Source: Tiamatella sp964451715 (GTDB lineage Archaea; Thermoproteota; Thermoprotei_A; Sulfolobales; Acidilobaceae). From it: a stretch of DNA of 43,432 nt. Positions 7,153 through 14,256 of this stretch are shown here, one piece after another. Position 1 is the stretch's first letter. Each line of letters begins with the position of its first letter. A program made the position numbers and the translations under genes. The stretch is from positions 1-43,432 of the forward strand of contig CAYVIZ010000005.1 of NCBI GenBank assembly GCA_964451715.1, given 5' to 3'. The notes beneath the pieces were generated by a model. It worked only from the letters and a program-made list of their open reading frames with translations. It searched no databases and was not told the DNA's origin.

Positions 7153-8020
7153 CAGTGCTTTTACTGTAGAAGAATAAAGTTATGCCCGTAGCAAGTATAT
7201 CTAAGAGGCTTCCAGGATTTATACCGTTCTTCCTCATGTAAGAATCGAGTTCGCTTATCGGGATTATGTTTTTATCTACAAGCCTAGCCAGAGCCATAAC
7301 TCTATAGGCTGTTCTAACCCCGTATTTACGGGCTATGAGGGTATCAGGTGTCTCCTTCATAAGCTTCAAGAAGGCCTTAGAGGCTGCCTTCTCGAGGCAC
7401 ATCTCTGTTCTACTTATTTCCTGTTCAATCATACTAGACGTCTTACGCGATAGAGGATATAAGCTTGTTATTTCCCTGTGAACTATGTCTCCTTCCCCCG
7501 CTTTAACTATTATATCCCAAAGCGGGGGATATCGGGTATCCTCGCTCCATACGTCGGGTCCTTCTCCCTTGAGCCTACCAAGATGACTGGGAGCATAGTA
7601 TCTCAGTATACTATAATAGCCCCGGGTGTCGCAGACAGTGGATTTCCTCATTATATACCGTGCGTTATCTAGGAGGGTCTCAACACTAGGCTCCACCCCT
7701 GAAGCCTGGAGGGTTATAGTATAAGCCAACGACAAGGGAATATGTAGGAGCCATGACCCGAGCGAGGTGTTCGTTCTTAGGCCACGTGAGTCAAGGGCAC
7801 GTGTCAGACTTTCAAATATATTACCCACAATACAGCCCCCAGCATCTGGAGATTCCACGTTTTCTAGTGCCTTAGTTAGGATCCTGCAATACACGATGTT
7901 AGATGCCAGAAACTCGAGTATACTCTTATCGGGATGGCTCCTAATCCTAGTTACCGCACCGGGCTTCGGGTGTATGAAGGGTTCTATTATTAGTCCCGTG
8001 CATAGACTCCACGGTATCAT
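7127..8020 (-). CDS. Triphosphoribosyl-dephospho-CoA synthase family (CitG/MdcB-like) protein
   Basis: In bacteria this family makes the prosthetic-group precursor of citrate or malonate lyases from ATP and dephospho-CoA; the archaeal members have no established role. The 297-residue product shows the family hallmark IEPFIHPKPGAVTR near the N-terminus (about 12-25) and the TNTSLGSWLLHIPLSLAY helix segment (about 82-99), followed by helical regions. It overlaps the upstream methylthiotransferase gene by ATGA (8017-8020), so it is translationally coupled to it. The final residues (DPMTESFS) come from a 30-bp sequence duplicated from within that same neighbour in a different frame, so the native C-terminus may have been replaced. 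No lyase genes are nearby. Confidence 0.72.
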   Translation of the reverse strand: MIPWSLCTGLIIEPFIHPKPGAVTRIRSHPDKSILEFLASNIVYCRILTKALENVESPDAGGCIVGNIFESLTRALDSRGLRTNTSLGSWLLHIPLSLAYTITLQASGVEPSVETLLDNARYIMRKSTVCDTRGYYSILRYYAPSHLGRLKGEGPDVWSEDTRYPPLWDIIVKAGEGDIVHREITSLYPLSRKTSSMIEQEISRTEMCLEKAASKAFLKLMKETPDTLIARKYGVRTAYRVMALARLVDKNIIPISELDSYMRKNGINPGSLLDILATGITLFFYSKSTDPMTESFS

Positions 8021-9300
8021 AAGGGTGTGCCTCTTATATCGAAGAACGTGTAGCCTGTTACCCTAACCTTTAACAGGCTTCCCAGAGTCACGCCATCATC
8101 TTCCCTTACTATTACAGGTGTATAATTATCCAAGCGACCGACGAGAGACCCCGCTCTATAAGCTTTCTCTACTAGTAGAACTTTGAGAGTCTTCCCCAGA
8201 TACAATCTATTCTTCTCCTCCCCTATCTCAGCTATGATCTTGGATAAAATACTGCTCCTCTCCTTCTTAACCGCCTCCGGTACTTGTTTAAGTTTCCCCG
8301 AGTATGTTCTAGGCCTGTATGTATACCTAGCTATGTGTACTCTGTCAAACCTAAGCTCCTTGACGAGTCTCACGGTATTATTAAAAGCTTCCTCATCCTC
8401 GCCGGGATGGCCTACTATTATATCGGTTGCTATAAACGCGTCGTCTATCTTCCCCCTTATCTCCTTTACCATGCTTCTATACTCGTCTACAGTGTACTCT
8501 CTATTCATAAGCTTGAGAACACGGTCATCACCTGATTGGACGGGGAGATGGAAGAACTTGTATATGTGGGGGTCACGGTAGAGTGGTAGAAGCCTGTCCA
8601 TCAAGTCGCCGAAATGCTGTGGAGACATCATCCCTATTCTCAGCTTGTAGAAGCCCTCTACACTACTTATTATCTCCTCTAATAAGTCGGGGAGCGTTTT
8701 CCTGCCATAAATATCATAGCCATACACACCTGTGTCCTGTGCCGTGATTCTTATTTCGACAACGCCTTTCTCAACCTGCTTCTTCACGGCTTCAACTATT
8801 TTACTTATAGGATAACTTGAGACCCTCCTTCTAGCAAGTTTTGTTATACAGAAACTGCAATTGGATAGGCAGCCTTCGCTTATAGCTATAGTTGAAACAG
8901 TCTTGCCTTGCTTTATAGCAGGCAGGAAGCTGTTGTCTTTATAGCCGTCTAAGAGAATGACTCTGTCATCGGATTCTACGGCTCTCCATACATTTACTGT
9001 GTTCTGGGGGGATACGAGGGAAGCTGTTTTAGCAATACTATTCACCAGGTAAGGCCTAGTCTTGGCTAGGCATCCAGCCACAATAAGCTTTTTACTACTA
9101 TACTTCCTTGCCAGCTCCTCTATTCTCTTCTGCATTTTTCTCTCTGTATCAAGGCGGACGGCGCAAGTGTTAACTATAACCGCCTCAGCATCATCTAGGC
9201 TTTCCGTTATTTCATGGCCTCTACTCTTAAGTACATGCTCCATTACCAGTGTATCATGCATGTTCAACGCGCACCCATAAGTCTCTATATATACCCTCAT
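8017..9300 (-). CDS. tRNA (t6A37) methylthiotransferase, MtaB/CDKAL1-type radical SAM enzyme
   Basis: Adds a methylthio group to N6-threonylcarbamoyladenosine at tRNA position 37. The 427-residue product has all three domains: an N-terminal MTTase domain with cluster cysteines at TYGC (Cys10), NTC (Cys46) and AGC (Cys77); a radical SAM motif CLSNCSFC (Cys144, 148, 151); and a C-terminal TRAM domain (about 365-427, GSLVGRLDNYTPVIV). The family is the archaeal/eukaryotic e-MtaB group. ATG 9300 is divergent from the aIF2-beta gene over a 79-nt gap with a TATA-like GCTTAATAAC near 9336-9345. It is the first gene of an operon with the CitG-like gene. It carries copy B of the 30-bp repeat, coding for SDDRVILLD. 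Confidence 0.88.
   Translation of the reverse strand: MRVYIETYGCALNMHDTLVMEHVLKSRGHEITESLDDAEAVIVNTCAVRLDTERKMQKRIEELARKYSSKKLIVAGCLAKTRPYLVNSIAKTASLVSPQNTVNVWRAVESDDRVILLDGYKDNSFLPAIKQGKTVSTIAISEGCLSNCSFCITKLARRRVSSYPISKIVEAVKKQVEKGVVEIRITAQDTGVYGYDIYGRKTLPDLLEEIISSVEGFYKLRIGMMSPQHFGDLMDRLLPLYRDPHIYKFFHLPVQSGDDRVLKLMNREYTVDEYRSMVKEIRGKIDDAFIATDIIVGHPGEDEEAFNNTVRLVKELRFDRVHIARYTYRPRTYSGKLKQVPEAVKKERSSILSKIIAEIGEEKNRLYLGKTLKVLLVEKAYRAGSLVGRLDNYTPVIVREDDGVTLGSLLKVRVTGYTFFDIRGTPL
8945..8974. repeat. 30-bp direct repeat, copy B
   Basis: Identical to 7123-7152, same orientation, 1822 bp apart. Here it lies inside the methylthiotransferase gene in the linker between the MTTase and radical SAM domains, and is read in a different frame. 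This is probably the source copy because it is embedded in an intact gene. Confidence 0.97.
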
Positions 9301-9379
9301 AACCCATCAAGAGACACCATTTGACTTGCTAGAGTTATTAAGCCTCAACCATTATATGCCTCTAGTGGGTGGATGAGAA

Positions 9380-9805
9380 ATGTCAGAGATGCTTGAAAAT
9401 TATGAAGGGTTACTTGAAAGGCTTTACTCTAAGATACCTTCAAAGAAGCTTGGCCATGAGCGTTTCGAGGTACCTAAGGTTGAAGTCATGCATATGGGCA
9501 GTCAGACGGTGATAAGGAACTTCCGAGATATAGCCGACAAGCTTAGGAGGAACCCTGAAATACTATCACGCTATTTCCTAAGGGAGCTCGCTACAGCGGG
9601 TAACTACGATCCTGAAAGCGGTATACTCAAGGTTAATATAAGGGTTTCAAGCAAAAGCCTTAACCTTCTCCTGGACAAGTTCGTTAAATCCTACGTTATA
9701 TGCCCCACCTGCGGCAGGCCGGACACAGTGCTTGTGAAGAAGGGTAAGACGTGGATACTCGTATGCGAGGCTTGCGGTGCGGAGCAGCCTGTAAAACCTA
9801 TATAG
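9380..9805 (+). CDS. eif2b: Translation initiation factor aIF2 subunit beta
   Basis: Beta subunit of the archaeal aIF2 heterotrimer that delivers initiator Met-tRNA to the small ribosomal subunit. The 141-residue product has the N-terminal helix, the core TVIRNFRDIADKLRRNP...YFLRELATAG alpha-beta domain (about 48-80), and the C-terminal zinc ribbon with CPTC (about 109-112) and CEAC (about 131-134). The length is typical. The start ATG 9380 follows GGTGGATGAG. It opens a run of six same-strand genes reaching 13055, all for translation or ribosome biogenesis, with a TATA-like CATTATATG around 9350-9358. Confidence 0.95.
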   Translation: MSEMLENYEGLLERLYSKIPSKKLGHERFEVPKVEVMHMGSQTVIRNFRDIADKLRRNPEILSRYFLRELATAGNYDPESGILKVNIRVSSKSLNLLLDKFVKSYVICPTCGRPDTVLVKKGKTWILVCEACGAEQPVKPI

Positions 9806-9822
9806 GCTTTGGTGGTACCTTC

Positions 9823-10155
9823 TTGGAGGAGACCAGGGAAGCAACTGGTAAACTGCTCCGCTATAAGGTGCATCATATACAGGGACATCCTTCAATGCTT
9901 GCTGTAAGTGATGAGGAACTACTTGGCAAGCGGTTTGAAGAGGGAGACCTTGTCATAGAAGTCAATAAAGAACTCTATGACGGCGAGTTAGCGACGGAGG
10001 CACAGGTAGCTTCTCTGATGAAGTCTTATGACATCGTTATAATTGTAGGGGACAGATCAGTGGGGCTCGCAAAGGAGTTAGGGCTTATAAGCGAGGAGTC
10101 AGTGTTGAGGGTGGGTGGTACTCCTCATGTCCAGATATTTAAGTTCCGATACTAA
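9823..10155 (+). CDS. DUF424 family protein
   Basis: Small archaeal protein of unknown function, about 110 residues from the proposed TTG start. The body VHHIQGHPSMLAVSDEELLGKRFEEG, FYDGE-like LYDGELATEAQ, IVGDRSVGLAKELGLI and GGTPHVQIFKF matches the DUF424 pattern. The TTG at 9823 has GGTGGT (9811-9816) 6 nt upstream and follows the aIF2-beta stop (9805) by 17 nt; a GTG at 9868 would give a shorter protein closer to some relatives, and a frame open from GTG 9751 overlaps aIF2-beta without support. The 3' end overlaps the NMD3 gene. The location within a translation operon hints at a ribosome-related job; no activity can be read. Confidence 0.72.
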   Translation: MEETREATGKLLRYKVHHIQGHPSMLAVSDEELLGKRFEEGDLVIEVNKELYDGELATEAQVASLMKSYDIVIIVGDRSVGLAKELGLISEESVLRVGGTPHVQIFKFRY

Positions 10156-11257
10156 ACCTAGAGCAAGCGGTAAAGTATGCCCTATATGTGGCAGGCAGGA
10201 GTCCCCCGAGCTTCCTTTCATAGGGTCACTTTGCAGGGATTGTTTCCTGGAGAAGTATGGAGTAGCTTATGTACCCCCACGTGTTAGAGTTATTATTTGC
10301 AACTCGTGTGGAGCGTATAAGATAAACCGCCAGTGGGTTTACACTCATCCTTTAACGCTCGAAGAAGCGGCTTACGAAGCAGTATACGGGGCGCTGCTTT
10401 CAAGTATAAAACCTGTTAACGGGTTAAAGACTGTTTACCTAAAAGACATACATCCGTTGGCTCCTATTGAAACATTTGGTGAATATGATTTTGAAGCGGT
10501 TATTGGAGGAGAGAGCCTAGAAGGAGTTCAACTAGAAAAGAAATACATAGTCAAAGCAAGGATATCGGCAGGACTCTGTCCCCGGTGTATAAAGAGGAAA
10601 GTCGGGTATCATGAAGCACTCATACAGATACGCGGTATTGACGGCCGGCTTGAGGAGCCGTTTAGGGGTAATATAGTGTCCTTCCTCGAGAATCTAAGTG
10701 ATAGATTGAAGGAGCAAATAGTGGACGTTATAGATAAGAAAGAGGGTATCGATATCCTAGTTTCCGATGCGACTTCAGCACGTATAATAGCCTCCAAGAT
10801 CTCGGGTAGCTTTATAGGGAAAAGGATAGAGACTTACAGCTTGTCGGGGAGGAGAAACGACGGTAGAAGACTGGGTCATCTAACCATATCGTTAAGAGTG
10901 GCTTCTACACGTAAAGGCGAGTTATTGAGTATTGACGGGAAACCCTACTATGTAAGAGAGTTGAGTAGCGGGAGAGTGAGACTCGTCAACCTTGAAACTG
11001 GTAGAGAGGAAGCCATGGACGCCGAGCATTTCTGGTCTCACAGGGTTAGCAAGCTCAGTGACACGGGTAACACTAAACGCTTGATGCTGTTATCCCTTGA
11101 TTCTCGTAACGCTGTTTTCATAGATGTTGAAAGCGGTTATACTACAACGTTGGAATACTCTACTGATAACGTTTACAGTTTAATCGATAGGAAGCTCCTA
11201 GAGGGAGAAGAATATATCGTATATTTAACTGGGAGCAGGCTCTACATTATATCCTAG
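10127..11257 (+). CDS. nmd3: NMD3-family ribosome-biogenesis protein
   Basis: Archaeal homologue of the eukaryotic 60S export adaptor NMD3, which binds the large ribosomal subunit; archaea lack export, so a role in late large-subunit maturation is presumed. The 376-residue product (from ATG 10127) has an N-terminal zinc-binding region with CPIC (about 17-20), CRDC, CNSC and CPRC, followed by the NMD3 core with DILVSDATSARIIASKI and a C-terminal beta domain (HLTISLRVASTRKGELL...). ATG 10127 was chosen because GGTGGT (10114-10119) lies 7 nt upstream; it overlaps the DUF424 gene by 29 nt. Its stop overlaps the ribosome-site region of the aIF1A gene. Confidence 0.88.
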   Translation: MSRYLSSDTKPRASGKVCPICGRQESPELPFIGSLCRDCFLEKYGVAYVPPRVRVIICNSCGAYKINRQWVYTHPLTLEEAAYEAVYGALLSSIKPVNGLKTVYLKDIHPLAPIETFGEYDFEAVIGGESLEGVQLEKKYIVKARISAGLCPRCIKRKVGYHEALIQIRGIDGRLEEPFRGNIVSFLENLSDRLKEQIVDVIDKKEGIDILVSDATSARIIASKISGSFIGKRIETYSLSGRRNDGRRLGHLTISLRVASTRKGELLSIDGKPYYVRELSSGRVRLVNLETGREEAMDAEHFWSHRVSKLSDTGNTKRLMLLSLDSRNAVFIDVESGYTTTLEYSTDNVYSLIDRKLLEGEEYIVYLTGSRLYIIS

Positions 11258-11271
11258 TGGTGAGACTAGGG

Positions 11272-11595
11272 ATGGCCAGAGGAAGAGGTAGGCAACGCGA
11301 GAGAGGGGAAACGCCTCTGCCTGACGAAGAAACAATTATATGTATAGCCCAGAAAATACTGGGCGGCGGGTATATACAGGTGCTTTGCACCAATGGTAAG
11401 GTGTTAAAGGCTAGAATACCGGGTAAGATGAGGAGACGAGTATGGATTAGAGAAGGCGACGTTCTACTCGTTGCTCCATGGTCGGAGGAGAGCGACAAGG
11501 GCGATATTGTTCATAAGTATTGGAGAGATGAGATAAAGAAGCTCGTCGGTGAAGGCTATATAACAGAGGAGTTCCTTGAAGAGGTGGGCTTCTAA
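11272..11595 (+). CDS. eif1A: Translation initiation factor aIF1A
   Basis: OB-fold factor binding the ribosomal A site during initiation. The 107-residue product starts MARGRGRQRERGE (basic unstructured tail), then the S1/OB core: IICIAQKILGGGYIQVLCTNGKVLKARIPGKMRRRVWIREGDVLLVAPW (about 23-72), and an acidic helical tail. ATG 11272 lies 8 nt after GGTGA (11259-11263), directly behind the NMD3 stop. The final codons GAG GTG GGC also form a ribosome-binding sequence for the following kinase gene. Confidence 0.95.
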   Translation: MARGRGRQRERGETPLPDEETIICIAQKILGGGYIQVLCTNGKVLKARIPGKMRRRVWIREGDVLLVAPWSEESDKGDIVHKYWRDEIKKLVGEGYITEEFLEEVGF

Positions 11596-11636
11596 TAGGC
11601 CGTAACAGGTGGCTCAGACGAGAACGCGAGAAACGG

Positions 11637-12419
11637 TTGAAGGACAGGGATCTGTTTGAGACTGTTGAAGAGGTTTTCGATATTTTTACAGAGAAGAATA
11701 TCCTCCTCCTCTACAGGAAAAACATCCTGAAGAAGCTTTACGGAGTAGTCAGCTCAGGTAAAGAATCCAGGATCTACTGGGGCCTCGGAAAGGATAACAG
11801 GGAACTGGCCGTTAAAATATACCTAACCATGACAGCCGAGTTCAGGCGGGGTATACTTAAATACATTATAGGTGATCCGAGGTTTGAAAGGATACCAGTT
11901 GGTGACTACAGGAAACTCATATATGAATGGACGAGAAAAGAGTATAGGAACCTGCGTAGAATGCGTACAAGCGGCGTGTCTGTTCCCGAACCCATTGCCT
12001 TCTACGGGAATGTGCTTATAATGGAGTTCCTAGGGGAGAAGGGTAGAAGGGCGCCTCTACTGAAGGAAATGACGCCAATACTGGAAGAGAATAGAGGGTT
12101 TGCGGCAAGCGTTTTCAGCCAAGTAGTAGATAATTACAGGAAGACAGTTTGCAACGCTCGTCTTATACATGCAGACTTGTCAGAGTTTAATATCATGTAC
12201 TGGAATGATACAGTCTACTTTATAGATGTAAGCCAGGCCGTTTCACTCGAGCATCCTTATGCTAGGGAGTTCTTAGGAAGAGATCTACGTAACCTGGCTT
12301 TATTCTTTTCAAACTACATCGAGATTAATGAACTGGAAGAGTCTATATCCAGCCTAGCCACGCATGTAGAATCGTGTAGTGGGATAAATCTAGCTATCGA
12401 GGATTTTGAATTATTATAA
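11637..12419 (+). CDS. rio1: RIO-type serine/threonine protein kinase (Rio1)
   Basis: Atypical protein kinase required for small-subunit maturation. The 260-residue reading from TTG 11637 includes the flexible nucleotide loop GVVSSGKESRIYWG (about 37-50), catalytic lysine in LAVKIYL (about 58), hinge LIMEFLGE, catalytic loop LIHADLSEFNIMYW (Asp at about 180) and metal-binding aspartate FIDVSQA, the Rio1 signatures. The true N-terminus is unclear: the frame is open back to 11595 and reads GRNRWLRREREKRLKDRDLF, a basic extension. The only codon well placed behind a ribosome site (GAGGTG 11581-11586) is ATA at 11595, overlapping the aIF1A stop; TTG 11637 has no good site. Next comes the Dim2-like gene, its usual partner. 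Confidence 0.92.
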   Translation: MKDRDLFETVEEVFDIFTEKNILLLYRKNILKKLYGVVSSGKESRIYWGLGKDNRELAVKIYLTMTAEFRRGILKYIIGDPRFERIPVGDYRKLIYEWTRKEYRNLRRMRTSGVSVPEPIAFYGNVLIMEFLGEKGRRAPLLKEMTPILEENRGFAASVFSQVVDNYRKTVCNARLIHADLSEFNIMYWNDTVYFIDVSQAVSLEHPYAREFLGRDLRNLALFFSNYIEINELEESISSLATHVESCSGINLAIEDFELL

Positions 12420-12464
12420 AACCCTCGGCTAACTACTCCAATAAATCATGTGGTGGCTTAATAA

Positions 12465-13055
12465 ATGTCAGTCAGTAGCGGTGGCAGGATGCATGTGAAG
12501 GTACCGCTTGAAAGGATACCTGTTATCATAGGCAGGAACGGAGAGACGAAGAACGATATAATGAGTAGAACAGGAACAATAATCACAGTTGATACAGACA
12601 ACTCTATGGTCATAATTGAACCCGAGAACCCCTCAACTCCTCCTATAAACGTTATGAAGGCAGCGGACATAGTTAAGGCTATAGCTTTAGGTTTCACGCC
12701 TGAGGAAGCGTTTAGGCTTCTCGACGAGGATAATGTTCTAATAGTTATAGACTTAAAGACTGTGCTGGGGGATAATCCTAATACTCTGAAAAGGATAAAG
12801 GGCAGGATAATAGGGGAAAAGGGCAGAGCCCGTCGGACCATAGAGGAAATGACTGGTACTAAAATAGTTGTAGGCCCTTATCATGTCGCTATAATAGGCT
12901 CTTACGAGAGAGCAATGGCGGCTAAGAAGGCTGTGGAGATGCTTGCAGAGGGCAGGCAGCATAGCACTGTGTACAGGCACCTGGACACTGTTATGAGAGG
13001 TATAAGGAGAAGAGAGGCCGTGGAGTTATGGAGGAGTAGGGAAGAGGGCTTCTAG
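12465..13055 (+). CDS. KH-domain RNA-binding protein, Dim2/Pno1/Krr1-like
   Basis: Archaeal homologue of Dim2 (Pno1), a two-KH-domain factor binding the 3' end of small-subunit rRNA during maturation. The 196-residue product has KH1 at about 7-80 (VKVPLERIPVIIGRNGETKNDI with the GRNG loop) and KH2 at about 100-175 (RIKGRIIGEKGRARRTIEEMTG with GEKG loop), ending in a basic helix (GIRRREAVELW). The order aIF1A, Rio1, KH is a conserved archaeal group in which these proteins work on the same 40S/30S precursors. ATG 12465 is used; the gap to rio1 is 45 nt. Confidence 0.9.
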   Translation: MSVSSGGRMHVKVPLERIPVIIGRNGETKNDIMSRTGTIITVDTDNSMVIIEPENPSTPPINVMKAADIVKAIALGFTPEEAFRLLDEDNVLIVIDLKTVLGDNPNTLKRIKGRIIGEKGRARRTIEEMTGTKIVVGPYHVAIIGSYERAMAAKKAVEMLAEGRQHSTVYRHLDTVMRGIRRREAVELWRSREEGF

Positions 13056-13081
13056 CAGGATCCAGTTGAGTAAGGCTTCCT

Positions 13082-13660
13082 TCACGCATGCTTTTCTATA
13101 AGGTCTGACACTATTCTCTCCAGTGTTTTATAGGTAGGTAGGTCTTCTAGGGATTTGCCCCGTGTTTTTACTATTAATGCATTATCCTCTTTATCGTATA
13201 CGGGTTCAAATCCCTCGGGAAGCTCTTTGAGGATCCACTTCTCTCCCTCTCTTAGGTAGTGTATAGCGTATAGGGACACCCCTTCGCACCCTAGGTCTAT
13301 AGTCACCTCGTCTATCATGCCCTCCCCCTCCTCTGTGCGCGAGAGAACTAGTATTATACTGGAGTCTATGTGATCGAATAGTAGATCATCTAGGAGGACT
13401 TGCCTGTCTATATGAAGTATGTCAAGTATCATTGAAACTATTTCGTCCCACAATATAACCCCGTAGTCCAGCAACTCGGAGACCGCCGTCTCGTAGTTTA
13501 CACTGTTTTCTTCGGCGTATGCATCTATTTCCTCAACATAGTTAAGAGCTCCCCTAACTATCTGAGTCAGTATTTCATCCACGCTGGCCCCCTTCTTTTC
13601 TGCTATGCTTTCAAGAGTTAGGTAAACATCATCTGGAACGTTTATACTTAGTTTCTTCAT
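13082..13660 (-). CDS. Ribbon-helix-helix domain protein
   Basis: The N-terminus MKKLSINVPDDVYLTLESIAEKKGASVDEILTQIVRGAL (about 1-39) is a CopG/Arc-like ribbon-helix-helix: a short strand followed by two helices, a DNA-binding dimerisation fold. The remaining 150 residues are acidic, with alternating strand and helix predictions and no motif I recognise; they could bind a ligand or partner. It is convergent with the KH gene. A 7-bp-arm inverted repeat 23-50 nt upstream of its ATG is a candidate operator, suggesting autoregulation as in many RHH repressors. No toxin gene adjoins it. A function beyond DNA binding is unknown. Confidence 0.65.
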   Translation of the reverse strand: MKKLSINVPDDVYLTLESIAEKKGASVDEILTQIVRGALNYVEEIDAYAEENSVNYETAVSELLDYGVILWDEIVSMILDILHIDRQVLLDDLLFDHIDSSIILVLSRTEEGEGMIDEVTIDLGCEGVSLYAIHYLREGEKWILKELPEGFEPVYDKEDNALIVKTRGKSLEDLPTYKTLERIVSDLIEKHA

Positions 13661-13682
13661 TTATACTCCCCATACAATATTT

Positions 13683-13710
13683 GGTATTCAATGGAATAAA
13701 TAGGAATACC
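13683..13710. promoter_or_regulatory. Inverted repeat upstream of the RHH gene, candidate operator
   Basis: GGTATTC (13683-13689) and GAATACC (13704-13710) form 7-bp arms 14 nt apart, immediately upstream of the RHH gene start and across its likely promoter (AAATATTG on the minus strand). Spacing of arm centres is two helical turns, suitable for an RHH dimer of dimers. Confidence 0.45.
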
Positions 13711-13810
13711 TCGCCTAGTGTCCATGATAAATAAAAACCCTGCACGCGCTTAAAGTTAAACTCGGCGTAATGAGGCAGCCTGCGACGATACGACCCTGGA
13801 GGGGGATGAG

Positions 13811-14239
13811 TTGGAAGAGCCGACCGAACGCCGGTTTTGCAATGGGGGATTTGTAAAAGTATGGAATTGCTTCGACAAGCTATCCATGCTACTTGATGAG
13901 TACAAATCTGAGCTATACAGATATAACACTCTCATACGGAACACCGAGTATTATTTAAAGCCCGTCCATAAGGTGTACTATAAAGGAGTTGATGGAACAA
14001 GGATAATCTACGAGTACTACGGCACCTATTGGTGGAAGAAGAAGAAAAAAGGATACAAAACATACCTCGAGTATATAGGGAAAGATAAGCCTGAACACAG
14101 CCTTCCAGATCCTCCCCGTAATCCTCTTGCAGGTGTTAGAATAGGAAGAGGGGAGGACTACTTCATCATTCCTGCCAGCGTGTTTTTAGAGTACTCCAAG
14201 CTATTCGCTAATTGTAGATGGGAGTGCCTAGAAGAATAG
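13811..14239 (+). CDS. Hypothetical protein, basic/aromatic
   Basis: A 142-residue product I do not recognise. It starts from TTG 13811 behind GGAGGGGGATGAG. Features: an N-terminal helix-rich part (CFDKLSMLLDEYKSELYRYNTLIRN), then a tyrosine- and lysine-rich segment (YEYYGTYWWKKKKKGYKTYLEYIGK, about 65-95), and a proline-rich stretch LPDPPRNPLAG. It ends with a cysteine pair (CRWEC). No membrane segment and no catalytic motif are seen. Codon choice resembles the neighbours, so this is likely a lineage-specific gene rather than a recent arrival. It is convergent with the SAM hydrolase-like gene 17 nt away. Confidence 0.6.
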   Translation: MEEPTERRFCNGGFVKVWNCFDKLSMLLDEYKSELYRYNTLIRNTEYYLKPVHKVYYKGVDGTRIIYEYYGTYWWKKKKKGYKTYLEYIGKDKPEHSLPDPPRNPLAGVRIGRGEDYFIIPASVFLEYSKLFANCRWECLEE

Positions 14240-14256
14240 GCTGGTGCTGACTCATT

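Noticed and set aside
9751..9822. DUF424 start at GTG 9751, inside aIF2-beta
   Set aside because: It would read the zinc-ribbon codons of aIF2-beta in a second frame and gives an N-terminus unlike the family.
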